A stretch of DNA of 64,000 nt from Accumulibacter sp964420975 (GTDB lineage: Bacteria > Pseudomonadota > Gammaproteobacteria > Burkholderiales > Rhodocyclaceae), in contig CAYQVH010000007.1 of assembly GCA_964420975.1 (NCBI GenBank), positions 1-64,000 of the forward strand. The letters run 5' to 3'. The notes under the pieces are model-generated. The model was not told where the DNA came from. It made no database searches and was given only the letters and a program-made list of their open reading frames with translations. Below, piece after piece: positions 1 through 9,320 of this stretch. The position numbers and the translations under genes were made by a program. Every line of letters begins with the position of its first letter. The stretch's first letter is position 1.

Positions 1-620
1 AACTCCACAGGCCACCTCTCCCCTTGATCTCACACAGAGAACAAATTTACCGTGCCCCTTGGTTGGTCGGAGTCAAGCGAGTCAACGATTCGATGGCGGC
101 GGCGCGAGCTGCCGGTTTTAAAACTCTCCATCCGCTCGCCGTAGCCGATCACGCTCGTTTGTTGAAATAATGGCTGCGACGAATCGCGCCCGGCAACCAT
201 CCGGATCAAACGTGCGGCGTTAAAGCTGACGGCCCCCCTGGCGGCTTTGCTGCCGCAGAAAAAAGTGGGTGCCGCGATGTGCATGTGCTCATGGCTGGAA
301 GCCCTGGGATGCGGATAACGCAACCGATCGGTTGTTCGCCGCTGCCGCTGCGCCGTAACGGCAGCCCGTATCGCGGAATCAATGCGCCGCTTTCGTGGGG
401 CGGGGCCATCCAGAAGGGCGAACGCAGTTCGCTCGTCGTCGACACCGACGGGATCATAAGGACCGAGGCCAACGACAAGCGCGAAGAAGTCGCACGCGAA
501 ATCCGCCACATGAAGGGTCACAGCGCCCTCAGTGTGAGGGAGACGGCGACGAAGGCGAGCGGTTTCCACGCTGGCTATCGACGCCCATGGAGTGAAAGAC
601 TGTAGCAATCAGGTGCGTGT
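1..620. other. Stretch without a recognisable gene
   Basis: Open frames exist on both strands here, but none has a convincing ribosome binding site, a recognisable domain or a clean relation to its neighbours. They look like the chance frames that GC-rich DNA produces. I see no tRNA, terminator or insertion-sequence fragment that I can name. The stretch runs directly into the first copy of the dispersed repeat at 621. Confidence 0.4.
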
Positions 621-776
621 AGCCTGTCGGACGTGATGAGTCGAAGCGAAAAAGGCGGAGGCGAGGACAGACTTTCACGAACTTCGAGCTACAGTCGACC
701 TATTGGCATCGAAATTCGGGGGAACATGGACTGCTACGCTGCTTTCTGCAGCCGATTTTGCCCAGTCCGACAGGCT
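621..776 (+). repeat. Dispersed repeat with terminal inverted repeats, copy 1
   Basis: A block of about 156 bp starting AGCCTGTCGGACGTGATGAG and ending in AGTCCGACAGGCT, so the two ends are inverted repeats. The interior matches the block at 33408-33566 (GAGTCGAAGCGAAAAA, then CTATTGGC and GAAATTCGGGG) and a divergent, reversed copy near 37187. It contains no plausible gene. It resembles a small non-autonomous mobile element or a long intergenic repeat of the REP type; the family is unknown to me. Confidence 0.75.
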
Positions 777-877
777 GCCAAGCGCCAAGAAGCTATCACG
801 ACCTCTCTGTCCACTTCCCGCCCCCCAACTCGCTGCCATCTTCGAGGGGGACAGACACCGTGATCGTTAAATCAGTC

Positions 878-1189
878 TTAAATCTCCGTCCGCGCCGGCC
901 GAGCGCGGACGCGTAGTTCGTCGAGTTCTTCCATCAGGTCGGCGACCAGTGCGGCGAGTTCGGGTACGGCGTCGAAATCGCGTTCGAGTTGCCGCATGCG
1001 CCGCGCTCGAAGCAGGCTGACGCTGGAAAAGCACCAGACGCCGGCAACGCTTTCGACGCACGGGAACAGTCCCTCGTCGAGGTGGCGCCGTAGCCACGAC
1101 GGGTCGACGGTGCAGGCCGCCGCCACCTGTTCGAGCGTCAGCCCGCTGTTCTCGATCAGGCTGCCCATCAGAATGTCTTCGTCACGCAT
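878..1189 (-). CDS. cbpM: CbpM-like modulator of the CbpA co-chaperone
   Basis: This gene encodes a 103-residue protein starting MRDEDILMGS. The segment LTLEQVAAACTVDPSWLRRH, followed by a hydrophobic region and a C-terminal predicted helix rich in L and E, matches the MerR-like fold of CbpM. In E. coli, CbpM binds the J domain of CbpA and restrains its DnaK-stimulating activity. It sits only four bases downstream of cbpA on the same strand, which is the usual arrangement. The ATG at 1187-1189 was chosen because it lies just after the cbpA stop; a longer in-frame extension would overlap cbpA. Confidence 0.85.
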   Translation of the reverse strand: MRDEDILMGSLIENSGLTLEQVAAACTVDPSWLRRHLDEGLFPCVESVAGVWCFSSVSLLRARRMRQLERDFDAVPELAALVADLMEELDELRVRARPARTEI

Positions 1190-1193
1190 GGCT

Positions 1194-2147
1194 TCAGTCT
1201 CTTGCCGATTGACGCGGGTCGAACGCGAGTTCGCGCGCCATGTTTTCGTAGAATGCCCGTGCCTTGGGCGTCGTCGCCGGCGGCACGACGATCTGGACGT
1301 CGAGCAGAAGATCGCCCGGCGGCGACCCCGGGATGCCCTTGCCGCGGACGCGCAACTGACGTCCGCTGGGCGCGCCTTCGGGGATGCGAACCTTGACTCC
1401 GCCTTGCGGCAGATCGACGGCGACGACCGCGCCAAGCGCGGCTTCCCACGGCGCGACAGGTAACGTCAGGGAGACGTCGCGGCCCTGAACGTGAAAGCGC
1501 GGGTGTTGCTTGAAACTGACCTCGAGCAGAAGATCGCCCGCTGGCGCGCCGCCGAAGCCGGGACTGCCCTGGCCGGCGAGGCGGATCATCTGCCCCGGAT
1601 AGACCCCTTGCGGGATGCGCACGTTGAGCGTGCGCGTCGCCAGCGTCACTCGCCCCTGATCGTCAACTTTCGGAACGCGCAACGAGATTTGGCGCGTCGC
1701 GCCGTTGAACGCGTCTTCGATGTCGAGCAGAACCCGCGCGTGATGGTCTTCGCCACGAGCCGCGAACGTTGCCCGCTGCCCGGCGCCGAATCCCCGCGCG
1801 CCGCCCATGCGACCGAACAGTTCGGCAAAGAAGTCGGAGAACCCGGCTGCCTCGCCGGGCGAAAAGCCGTGGCCCGAGAACTCGAAGCCGGCGTCCCAGT
1901 CAGGCGGCGGCCGAAAGTCCTGACCCGGCTGATAGTCGCGTCCCAACTGATCGTAAGCGGCGCGCTTTTCGGGATCCGAAAGTACTGCGTACGCCTCGTT
2001 GATGTCCTTCATCCGCGCTTCGGCGTCCGGTTCCTTGGACACGTCGGGGTGATACTTGCGCGCCAGTTTGCGAAACGATTTCTTGATCTCGTCGGCGGTG
2101 GCGTCGCGCCCAACGCCGATGATCTGGTAGTAGTCCTTGAATTCCAT
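1194..2147 (-). CDS. cbpA: DnaJ-family co-chaperone CbpA
   Basis: This 317-residue protein begins with a J domain (MEFKDYYQIIGVGRDATADE, HPD at about residues 33-35). A Gly/Phe-rich linker follows, then two beta-sandwich substrate-binding domains typical of DnaJ C-terminal regions. There is no zinc-finger cysteine cluster, which separates CbpA from DnaJ. It would recruit substrates to DnaK and stimulate its ATPase in the cytoplasm. CbpA is also known as a curved-DNA-binding protein. It is co-transcribed with cbpM and has a strong sigma-32-type promoter 40-70 bp upstream. Confidence 0.95.
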   Translation of the reverse strand: MEFKDYYQIIGVGRDATADEIKKSFRKLARKYHPDVSKEPDAEARMKDINEAYAVLSDPEKRAAYDQLGRDYQPGQDFRPPPDWDAGFEFSGHGFSPGEAAGFSDFFAELFGRMGGARGFGAGQRATFAARGEDHHARVLLDIEDAFNGATRQISLRVPKVDDQGRVTLATRTLNVRIPQGVYPGQMIRLAGQGSPGFGGAPAGDLLLEVSFKQHPRFHVQGRDVSLTLPVAPWEAALGAVVAVDLPQGGVKVRIPEGAPSGRQLRVRGKGIPGSPPGDLLLDVQIVVPPATTPKARAFYENMARELAFDPRQSARD

Positions 2148-2188
2148 TCGCGCTCCCTGACTCTCTGCGGCGAGTCAACCGACCCACT

Positions 2189-2217
2189 ACAATGGTGTTG
2201 ATAACCGCTATTTCAAG
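2189..2217 (-). promoter_or_regulatory. Sigma-32 (heat-shock) promoter for cbpA-cbpM
   Basis: Read on the minus strand, CTTGAAA (2217-2211) is a perfect sigma-32 -35 element. After 13 bases comes CACCATTGT (2197-2189), close to the -10 consensus CCCCATNTA. Both the elements and the spacing fit, and the cbpA start lies about 40 bases downstream. Confidence 0.8.
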
Positions 2218-2219
2218 CC

Positions 2220-2248
2220 ATTGAAGTCTGCCGGGAAGTCCCCAAATT
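2220..2248 (+). promoter_or_regulatory. Sigma-32 (heat-shock) promoter for the small heat-shock genes
   Basis: On the plus strand ATTGAAG (2220-2226) resembles the sigma-32 -35 element. It is followed, again after 13 bases, by CCCCAAATT (2240-2248), which resembles the -10. It is placed back to back with the cbpA promoter, only two bases separating the two -35 boxes. Confidence 0.7.
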
Positions 2249-2306
2249 CGCCCTCAGGTACCCGCTCGCGGGACCCTTTGTTACTCACTGCCAGGAGGAT
2301 ACCCCT

Positions 2307-2741
2307 ATGATGTACCGATCGCTGTTTCCCCGCGACGTCCTCGCGGAACTGGATCGGCTGCAGCGCGAAGTGCAGCAGACCTTCCATCTCTCGCCAAGCA
2401 TCCGTGGCGTTGCGCGCGGCGGTTTTCCGGCGATAAACGTCGGCGGCACGGCGCAATCCGTCGACGTCTATGCGTTTGCACCGGGGATCGATCCGGCGAC
2501 GCTTGACGTCCAGATCGAAAAAGGCGTCCTTACCGTCGCCGGTGAGCGCCAGCTCGACGAGGTGGGCGAGGGCGGGACGGTGCACATCGACGAGCGCTTT
2601 GCCGGTCGCTTTCGCCGGGTGGTCACGCTTCCCGACGACATCGACGCCAACGCCGTCGAGGCGAGCTATCGCAACGGCGTCCTGCGCATCCGCATCGCCC
2701 GCAAGTTGTCGGCGCAACCCCGCCGCATTACGATTGAATGA
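2307..2741 (+). CDS. Small heat-shock protein (Hsp20 family), first copy
   Basis: This 144-residue protein has an alpha-crystallin domain from about residue 40 to 135. It carries the typical pattern ending in NGVLRIRIA, followed by the short tail RRITIE that can act as the oligomer-docking I-x-I motif. It is an ATP-independent holdase that keeps unfolding proteins soluble in the cytoplasm. AGGAGG precedes the start. Its stop overlaps an ATG (ATGA) that belongs to a non-preferred longer form of the next gene. It is likely transcribed with the second Hsp20 gene from the sigma-32 promoter upstream. Confidence 0.93.
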   Translation: MMYRSLFPRDVLAELDRLQREVQQTFHLSPSIRGVARGGFPAINVGGTAQSVDVYAFAPGIDPATLDVQIEKGVLTVAGERQLDEVGEGGTVHIDERFAGRFRRVVTLPDDIDANAVEASYRNGVLRIRIARKLSAQPRRITIE

Positions 2742-2752
2742 GGAGAGAAACC

Positions 2753-3127
2753 ATGTCGAACAGCCACCCTGTGACCAAGCAGGCCGACAGCGACGACAGA
2801 GCGCTGCTGCCACCGGTTGACGTGATCGAGGACGCCTCGGGAATCCTTCTCTATGCGGACCTCGCCGGGGTTCCCAAGGATAAACTGCACCTGCAGGTGG
2901 AGGCCGACACGCTGATCATCGAAGGCGAGATCGACCTCGAAATCCCGAGCGACCTCCAGGTCAGTCATGCCGAAGTCAGCTTGCCACGCTACCGCCGAGT
3001 GTTTACCCTGTCCAAGGAACTCGATCCCACCCGGGTCAGCGCCGAATTGAAAAACGGCGTCCTTAAGCTCAGTATTCCGAAAGCGGAGCATGCGCAGCCA
3101 CGGAAGATCGACGTCAAGATCCTCTAG
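2753..3127 (+). CDS. Small heat-shock protein (Hsp20 family), second copy
   Basis: This 124-residue alpha-crystallin-domain protein contains the conserved ELKNGVLKLSIPKAE segment and ends in KIDVKIL. I chose the ATG at 2753 because AGGAGAG lies five bases upstream. The ATG at 2738 overlaps the previous stop and has no such site. It is diverged from the first copy, so the pair may form mixed oligomers, as tandem Hsp20 pairs in proteobacteria often do; that is inference. A hairpin region follows directly after the stop. Confidence 0.92.
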   Translation: MSNSHPVTKQADSDDRALLPPVDVIEDASGILLYADLAGVPKDKLHLQVEADTLIIEGEIDLEIPSDLQVSHAEVSLPRYRRVFTLSKELDPTRVSAELKNGVLKLSIPKAEHAQPRKIDVKIL

Positions 3128-3148
3128 CCGTCTGTCGGACGTGAAGAG

Positions 3149-3216
3149 CGGCAGGCTGGCAGCAGCCTGCCGTACGCGCAATGGCCCAGGCTTCCGGCCT
3201 GGGCCATTGCGCGTAC
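3149..3216. terminator. Two consecutive perfect hairpins after the Hsp20 operon
   Basis: The first hairpin has 9-bp arms CGGCAGGCT / AGCCTGCCG (3149-3172). The second has perfect 20-bp arms, 3172-3191 and 3197-3216, around a 5-base loop TTCCG. There is no T-tract, so this is either a strong structured 3' end or a REP-like palindrome rather than a classic intrinsic terminator. Just upstream, CTGTCGGACGTGA (3132-3144) matches the end sequence of the dispersed repeat found at 621, 33408 and 37187. Confidence 0.7.
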
Positions 3217-3309
3217 GGACGCTGACGGTGCTGGTCGCATGAGGTCGCCCAGGCAGGATAGAGATCCGCCTGACACCGAATGATCATCTCCCGTCTTCCA
3301 AGGAACCCC

Positions 3310-4836
<1,527 letters not shown>

Positions 4837-4972
4837 CACCGGGGTTGCCGTCGATCGCCGCGGGTTTGGTGAACGATCGCTCGCGGCAAGCGACGGCGAT
4901 CGGCAGAGTACCCTCCAAACACCGTGTCCGAAAACGGCGTGCAGGAAAACGGTGGCGGCGCATAATCGGCGC

Positions 4973-6436
4973 ATGTTTTCCGACCCCACCGCTCTTTACG
5001 CCGCGCTGCTTGCGCACGACCCCCGTTTCGACGGCCGCTTTTATGTCGGCGTGACCTCGACCGGCATCTACTGCCGGCCGGTTTGTCGGGTCCGCGCGCC
5101 GAAGGCGATTCATTGCCGCTTTTTTGAACACCCGGCGGCCGCTGAAGCGGCGGGTTTTGGTCCATGCCTGCGCTGCCGGCCCGAGCTGGCGCCCGGACAC
5201 GCCGCCATCGACGGCTCGGCGCGACTGGCGTGGGCCGCCGCGCAGCGCATCGACGCCGGTCAGCTCGACGAGCATGGGCTCGGCGGACTGGCTGACCGGC
5301 TGGGAATCAGCGACCGTCATTTGCGACGCGTTTTCAGCGCAGCGTTTGGCGTGACGCCGGTCGCCTACGCGCAAACGCAGCGCCTGCTGCTGGCGAAACG
5401 GTTGTTGACCGACACGGCGTTGCCGGTGACCGACGTCGCGCTCGCCGCCGGATTCGGCAGCCTGCGCCGTTTCAACGCGCTGTTCCAGAGTCGCTACCGC
5501 ATGGCGCCGGGAGACTTGCGGCGGCAAGCGCCACGTTTGGCGGCGACTGACGGGGTGCATTGTGAACTCGCCTATCGCCCGCCGTTCGACTGGCCGCGTC
5601 TGCTCGCCTTTTTCGCCGCTCGTTGCGTCGCCGGGGTCGAGGAGGTCAGCGACGGGGTTTACCGGCGCAGTCTTGGCGTGCAGGCGAAGGGCGAACGACA
5701 CGCCGGCTGGCTGTCGTTGACCCTCGCCGAAGGACGCGACGCGCTCGCGGTTACCGTCGCACCCGGTCTCGTCCGCGTGCTGCCGGCGGTACTCAACGGC
5801 GTGCGACGGCTTTGCGACCTCGATTGCGAGCCCGAGCGAGTGGCGCAGATTCTCGGTCCCCTGGCAGCGGACGCGCCGGGACTGCGCGTGCCCGGAAGCT
5901 GCGATGGCTTCGAAATTGCGGTGCGCGCCATCCTCGGCCAGCAGGTGACGGTGCTCGCGGCGCGGACGCTCGCCGGCCGTCTCGCGGCAGCCTTGGGCGA
6001 CCCGGTGGCCACCCCGTTTCCGGCGCTCGAACGTCTCTTTCCGAGCGCGGAACGATTGCTCGCCGCCGGCAGTGAAGCCATCGGCGCGCTCGGCGTCACT
6101 CGCCAGCGAGCGTTGGCGATTACTGCGCTGGCCGAAGCGGTCGCCAGCGGCCGGCTGGACCTCGGCCCGGCCGCCGACGTCGAACAAACGCTCGCCAGGC
6201 TGCAGGCGCTACCCGGCGTTGGACGATGGACGGCCGAATACATCGCCTTGCGCGCGCTCGCCTGGCCCGACGCCTGGCCAAGCGGCGACCGGGCCTTGTG
6301 CCGGGCGCTGGCGGTTGACCACGCGCGCCAGGCGGACGTCGCGGCTGGCGCTTGGCGGCCGTGGCGTGGCTACGCGACGATGCATCTCTGGCGGCGACTT
6401 GCCGAAACGAGCGCAGACCAGGGAGTACGCTCATGA
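4973..6436 (+). CDS. Ada-like regulator fused to AlkA-type 3-methyladenine DNA glycosylase
   Basis: About 487 residues in three parts. First comes an Ada metal-binding domain with the zinc cysteines YCRPVC and CLRC, whose first cysteine in Ada accepts methyl groups from phosphotriesters. Next is an AraC-type helix-turn-helix (about residues 80-180, LADRLGISDRHLRRVF). Last is an AlkA N-domain plus HhH-GPD glycosylase (GVGRWTAEYIALRAL, followed by WPSGDRAL with the likely catalytic Asp). It would sense alkylation, activate transcription and excise alkylated bases. Its stop overlaps the ogt start (ATGA). The start at 4973 is uncertain; an in-frame ATG lies at 4952. Confidence 0.9.
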   Translation: MFSDPTALYAALLAHDPRFDGRFYVGVTSTGIYCRPVCRVRAPKAIHCRFFEHPAAAEAAGFGPCLRCRPELAPGHAAIDGSARLAWAAAQRIDAGQLDEHGLGGLADRLGISDRHLRRVFSAAFGVTPVAYAQTQRLLLAKRLLTDTALPVTDVALAAGFGSLRRFNALFQSRYRMAPGDLRRQAPRLAATDGVHCELAYRPPFDWPRLLAFFAARCVAGVEEVSDGVYRRSLGVQAKGERHAGWLSLTLAEGRDALAVTVAPGLVRVLPAVLNGVRRLCDLDCEPERVAQILGPLAADAPGLRVPGSCDGFEIAVRAILGQQVTVLAARTLAGRLAAALGDPVATPFPALERLFPSAERLLAAGSEAIGALGVTRQRALAITALAEAVASGRLDLGPAADVEQTLARLQALPGVGRWTAEYIALRALAWPDAWPSGDRALCRALAVDHARQADVAAGAWRPWRGYATMHLWRRLAETSADQGVRS

Positions 6437-6924
6437 CGACGCGTTGGCTCGAACACCGCTCACCGCTTGGCCCGATGATCGTCGCCGCCAGACCCGAAGG
6501 GGTGGTGGGCGCATGGTTTGTCGGTCAGGCGCATTTTGCCGGCGCCGCCACCGACTGGTGCGAAGACCGTACCGACCGCGTGTTGCGGGCGACGGCCGAG
6601 CAGCTCGACGAATGGTTTGCCGGCCAGCGCCGTCAGTTCGCGCTGCTGCTCGCACCGCACGGCACGGCGTTTCAGCGCGCGGTCTGGGAGGCGATCGCGC
6701 GCATCGGCTACGGCGAAACGCAAAGCTACGCCGCCCTCGCCGCTAGCCTGGGCAAGCCCGGCGCGGCGCGCGCCGTCGGCGCGGCCAGTGGGCGCAATCC
6801 GCTGTCGATCGTCATTCCCTGTCACCGTCTGCTCGGCCGTCAGGGCGCGCTCGTCGGCTACGCCGGCGGGCTCGAACGCAAGCAGGCGCTACTCGCGCTC
6901 GAGGCGGCGCATGCGCGCGCGTGA
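6433..6924 (+). CDS. ogt: Methylated-DNA-protein cysteine methyltransferase
   Basis: This 163-residue suicide repair protein removes O6-alkyl groups from guanine by transferring them to its active-site cysteine in the motif IPCHRLLG (Cys near residue 131). GYGETQSYAALAASLGKP is the usual DNA-binding helix region, and the C-terminal YAGGLERKQALL is also typical. The ATG overlaps the stop of the Ada/AlkA fusion by one base pair pattern ATGA, so the two are translationally coupled into one alkylation-repair unit. Confidence 0.95.
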   Translation: MTTRWLEHRSPLGPMIVAARPEGVVGAWFVGQAHFAGAATDWCEDRTDRVLRATAEQLDEWFAGQRRQFALLLAPHGTAFQRAVWEAIARIGYGETQSYAALAASLGKPGAARAVGAASGRNPLSIVIPCHRLLGRQGALVGYAGGLERKQALLALEAAHARA

Positions 6925-7783
6925 CGTCGCCGACCTCGTTCTGCTCGCCGCACTCTGGGGCGCGTCCTTCCTTTTCATGCGCTACGCGGCTCCGGCCTTC
7001 GGCCCGCCGACGCTGATCTGGTTGCGCGTCGGCGTCGCCGCAGCCTGTCTGCTGCCTCTGCTCGTCGTTCGTGGACAGATCGGCGAAGTCCGCCGGGTCG
7101 CGGGCCGTCTCGCCGTCATGGGCGTCTTCAGTGCTGCCTTGCCCTTTGTCCTCATCGCCTGGGCAATGCTGTCGATTACCGCGGGTTTGGGGTCGATCCT
7201 CAACGCGACGGTGCCGATCTTTACCGCGCTGATCGGTGCGGTTTGGCTCGGCGAACCGCTCGACCGCTGGCGGAGCGTCGGTCTCGTCGTCGGTTTCACC
7301 GGCGTGCTCCTGCTCGCCGGTGAGCAGGCCGACTTCAAGCCCGGCGGCAGCGGCTGGGCGATCGCCGCCATGTTGCTGGCGACCTGCTCTTACGGTTTCG
7401 CTGCCAACTTCGCCAAACAGCGCCTTGCCGGTGTTCCGGTGCTGGTCAACGCGGGCGGCTCGCAACTGGTCTCCACTGCCGCGCTGCTGCCGTTGGCGAT
7501 CGCCTATCCTCCAGCGGAGAATCCTGGCCTTTGGCCGTGGGCGGCGGCGATTGCGCTCGGCGTCGCCTGTACGGCGCTGGCGTTTCTCCTCTTCTTCCGC
7601 CTGCTGGCCAACGTCGGCGCTTCACGCGCGGTCACCGTCACCTTTCTCATTCCGCTGTTTGGCGTCGTCTGGGGCAGGCTGTTCCTCGATGAAACGATCA
7701 ACGGCGGAATGCTCGCTGGCGGCTGCGTCGTCATTCTCGGCACCGCGTTGGCGACCGGAGTCCTGCGGCCAGGGCGCCGCTAG
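6911..7783 (+). CDS. EamA-family (DMT superfamily) membrane transporter
   Basis: This 290-residue protein has about ten hydrophobic segments arranged as two EamA repeats. The first is VLLAALWGASFLFMRYAAP, and later repeat signatures include WLGEPLDRWRSVGLVVGFTG and FLDETINGGMLAGG. Members export amino acids, metabolites or drugs; the substrate cannot be told from sequence. The ATG at 6911 overlaps the ogt end by 14 bases, which suggests co-transcription with the repair genes. A functional link is not obvious. Confidence 0.88.
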   Translation: MRARDVADLVLLAALWGASFLFMRYAAPAFGPPTLIWLRVGVAAACLLPLLVVRGQIGEVRRVAGRLAVMGVFSAALPFVLIAWAMLSITAGLGSILNATVPIFTALIGAVWLGEPLDRWRSVGLVVGFTGVLLLAGEQADFKPGGSGWAIAAMLLATCSYGFAANFAKQRLAGVPVLVNAGGSQLVSTAALLPLAIAYPPAENPGLWPWAAAIALGVACTALAFLLFFRLLANVGASRAVTVTFLIPLFGVVWGRLFLDETINGGMLAGGCVVILGTALATGVLRPGRR

Positions 7784-7820
7784 CCGGCGCGGTCAAGCCC
7801 GACACGAGTGCGGCCGGTTC

Positions 7821-9287
7821 TCACAGCAGAGGGCTGATCACCTGCACGGCGTTTTCGAGCAGACGTCGCCAGCGCGGCCGCGACCGCCAGTGGGCGAGCT
7901 GCAGCGGGCGCGACTGTGCGGCGTAACGGCGCTGCAACTCGCGCATCGCGGCCGAGAACGGGGCGTCGTAGGCGATCAGTGACACTTCGAAGTTCAGTTC
8001 GAAGCTGCGCAGGTCGAGATTGACCGTGCCGAAGATCGTGACCTCCTGGTCGATGACCATGCTCTTGGTGTGCAGCAGCCCGCCGTGAAAGTGCAGGATC
8101 GTGATCCCGACTGCGAGCAGGTCGTCCTTGTAGGCATTGCTGGCGTAACGTACGAGCCGTGAATCGACCTTCTCGGGAACGATCAAGGTCACATGCACAC
8201 CACGCAGTGCCGCCGAGCGTAAGGCGGTGAGCAGCGTCTCGCCCGGAACGAAGTACGGTGTCGTCAAGACGATTTCGCTTTTGGCGGCGTACACGGCTGC
8301 CAGCAGCAGCTGCTCGATCTGCCGGCTCGGCGCTTGCGGCCCGGAAGGGAAAATCTGCACGTAGCTGTTGCCGGTTGTCGGCACCTCGGGCGGTTGCGGT
8401 GGCGCGAAGTCGGCGCCGGTCTGTAGTGCGGTCAACGACAACGATACGGCTTCCAGCACCCACGCCGCCGGTCCTTCAACGCGCACCATGGCGTCCACCC
8501 ACTCGCCGACACCGGCGTCCTGCTTGAAGAAACGCGGGTCGGCGACGTTCATGCTACCGGTGTAGGCGATGCGCCGGTCGATGACGGCGATCTTACGGTG
8601 GTCGCGCAGGTCGAGGCGGACGAAGAGCGCGCGCAGCGCATTCACCGGCAGCACTTCGACGATCGCAATCCCGGCGCGACGCAACTGTTGCAGCGCATGG
8701 CTGCGAAAAAAGGGGCGGCTGCCGAGCGAGTCGAGCAGGGCACAACAGGCAACGCCGCGGCCAGCGGCCCGGATCAGCGCCGCGACGAGGTCATCGACGA
8801 AGCCGCCGGCACTCCAGATGTAGAACTCCATATGCACCGAGGTGCGCGCGGCGTCGATGTCGGCGATCAAGGCGCGCATGATCGCTTCGCTGTCGGCGAG
8901 CAGTTGCAGGCGGTGACCGGCGAGCGGCGGCAGTCCGACCGATCCGGTCGCCAGCCGGCTGATGCTCTCGCCGCCCTCGGAAAGGACACACGGGGCGACC
9001 ACGGCGGTCGCCGGGATGCGCTGCGCCCAACGCAGAACCTGCGGCTGCAACGCGATCGCGCGCCGCATCCAGGTCTTGCCGAGGCGTCGCTCGCCGATCA
9101 GCAGGTACATCAGGACGCCGAAGGCGGGAATCAGGACGATCAGCAGCAACCAGGCGAGCGCCGTCCCGTGCGCGCTGCGGCGCGAAAAAATGCGCAGCGA
9201 CACGACGACCAGTGCCAACAGGTGCAGAAGCGACAGGAAGCTCAGATCCACGCGCCAGAGTATGCGGCCGGCTTCCGGGAGGGTCAA
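7821..9287 (-). CDS. cls: Cardiolipin synthase (phospholipase D family)
   Basis: This 488-residue protein has two N-terminal membrane segments (LHLLALVVVSLRIF and LAWLLLIVLIPAFGVLMYLL), then two phospholipase D domains. Both HKD motifs are present: HRKIAVID with GSMN, and HTKSMVID with GTVNLD. It condenses two phosphatidylglycerols, or PG with PE, into cardiolipin at the inner membrane. It is monocistronic on the minus strand, facing the EamA gene, with a 37-base convergent gap. Confidence 0.93.
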   Translation of the reverse strand: MTLPEAGRILWRVDLSFLSLLHLLALVVVSLRIFSRRSAHGTALAWLLLIVLIPAFGVLMYLLIGERRLGKTWMRRAIALQPQVLRWAQRIPATAVVAPCVLSEGGESISRLATGSVGLPPLAGHRLQLLADSEAIMRALIADIDAARTSVHMEFYIWSAGGFVDDLVAALIRAAGRGVACCALLDSLGSRPFFRSHALQQLRRAGIAIVEVLPVNALRALFVRLDLRDHRKIAVIDRRIAYTGSMNVADPRFFKQDAGVGEWVDAMVRVEGPAAWVLEAVSLSLTALQTGADFAPPQPPEVPTTGNSYVQIFPSGPQAPSRQIEQLLLAAVYAAKSEIVLTTPYFVPGETLLTALRSAALRGVHVTLIVPEKVDSRLVRYASNAYKDDLLAVGITILHFHGGLLHTKSMVIDQEVTIFGTVNLDLRSFELNFEVSLIAYDAPFSAAMRELQRRYAAQSRPLQLAHWRSRPRWRRLLENAVQVISPLL

Positions 9288-9320
9288 TGCGTCGCAGGGT
9301 GAGTCGCGACGCCCGGTTGG

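Noticed and set aside
30..608. Minus-strand frame of 192 codons
   Set aside because: No ribosome binding site, no domain, and overlapping frames of similar length on the other strand; treated as non-coding.
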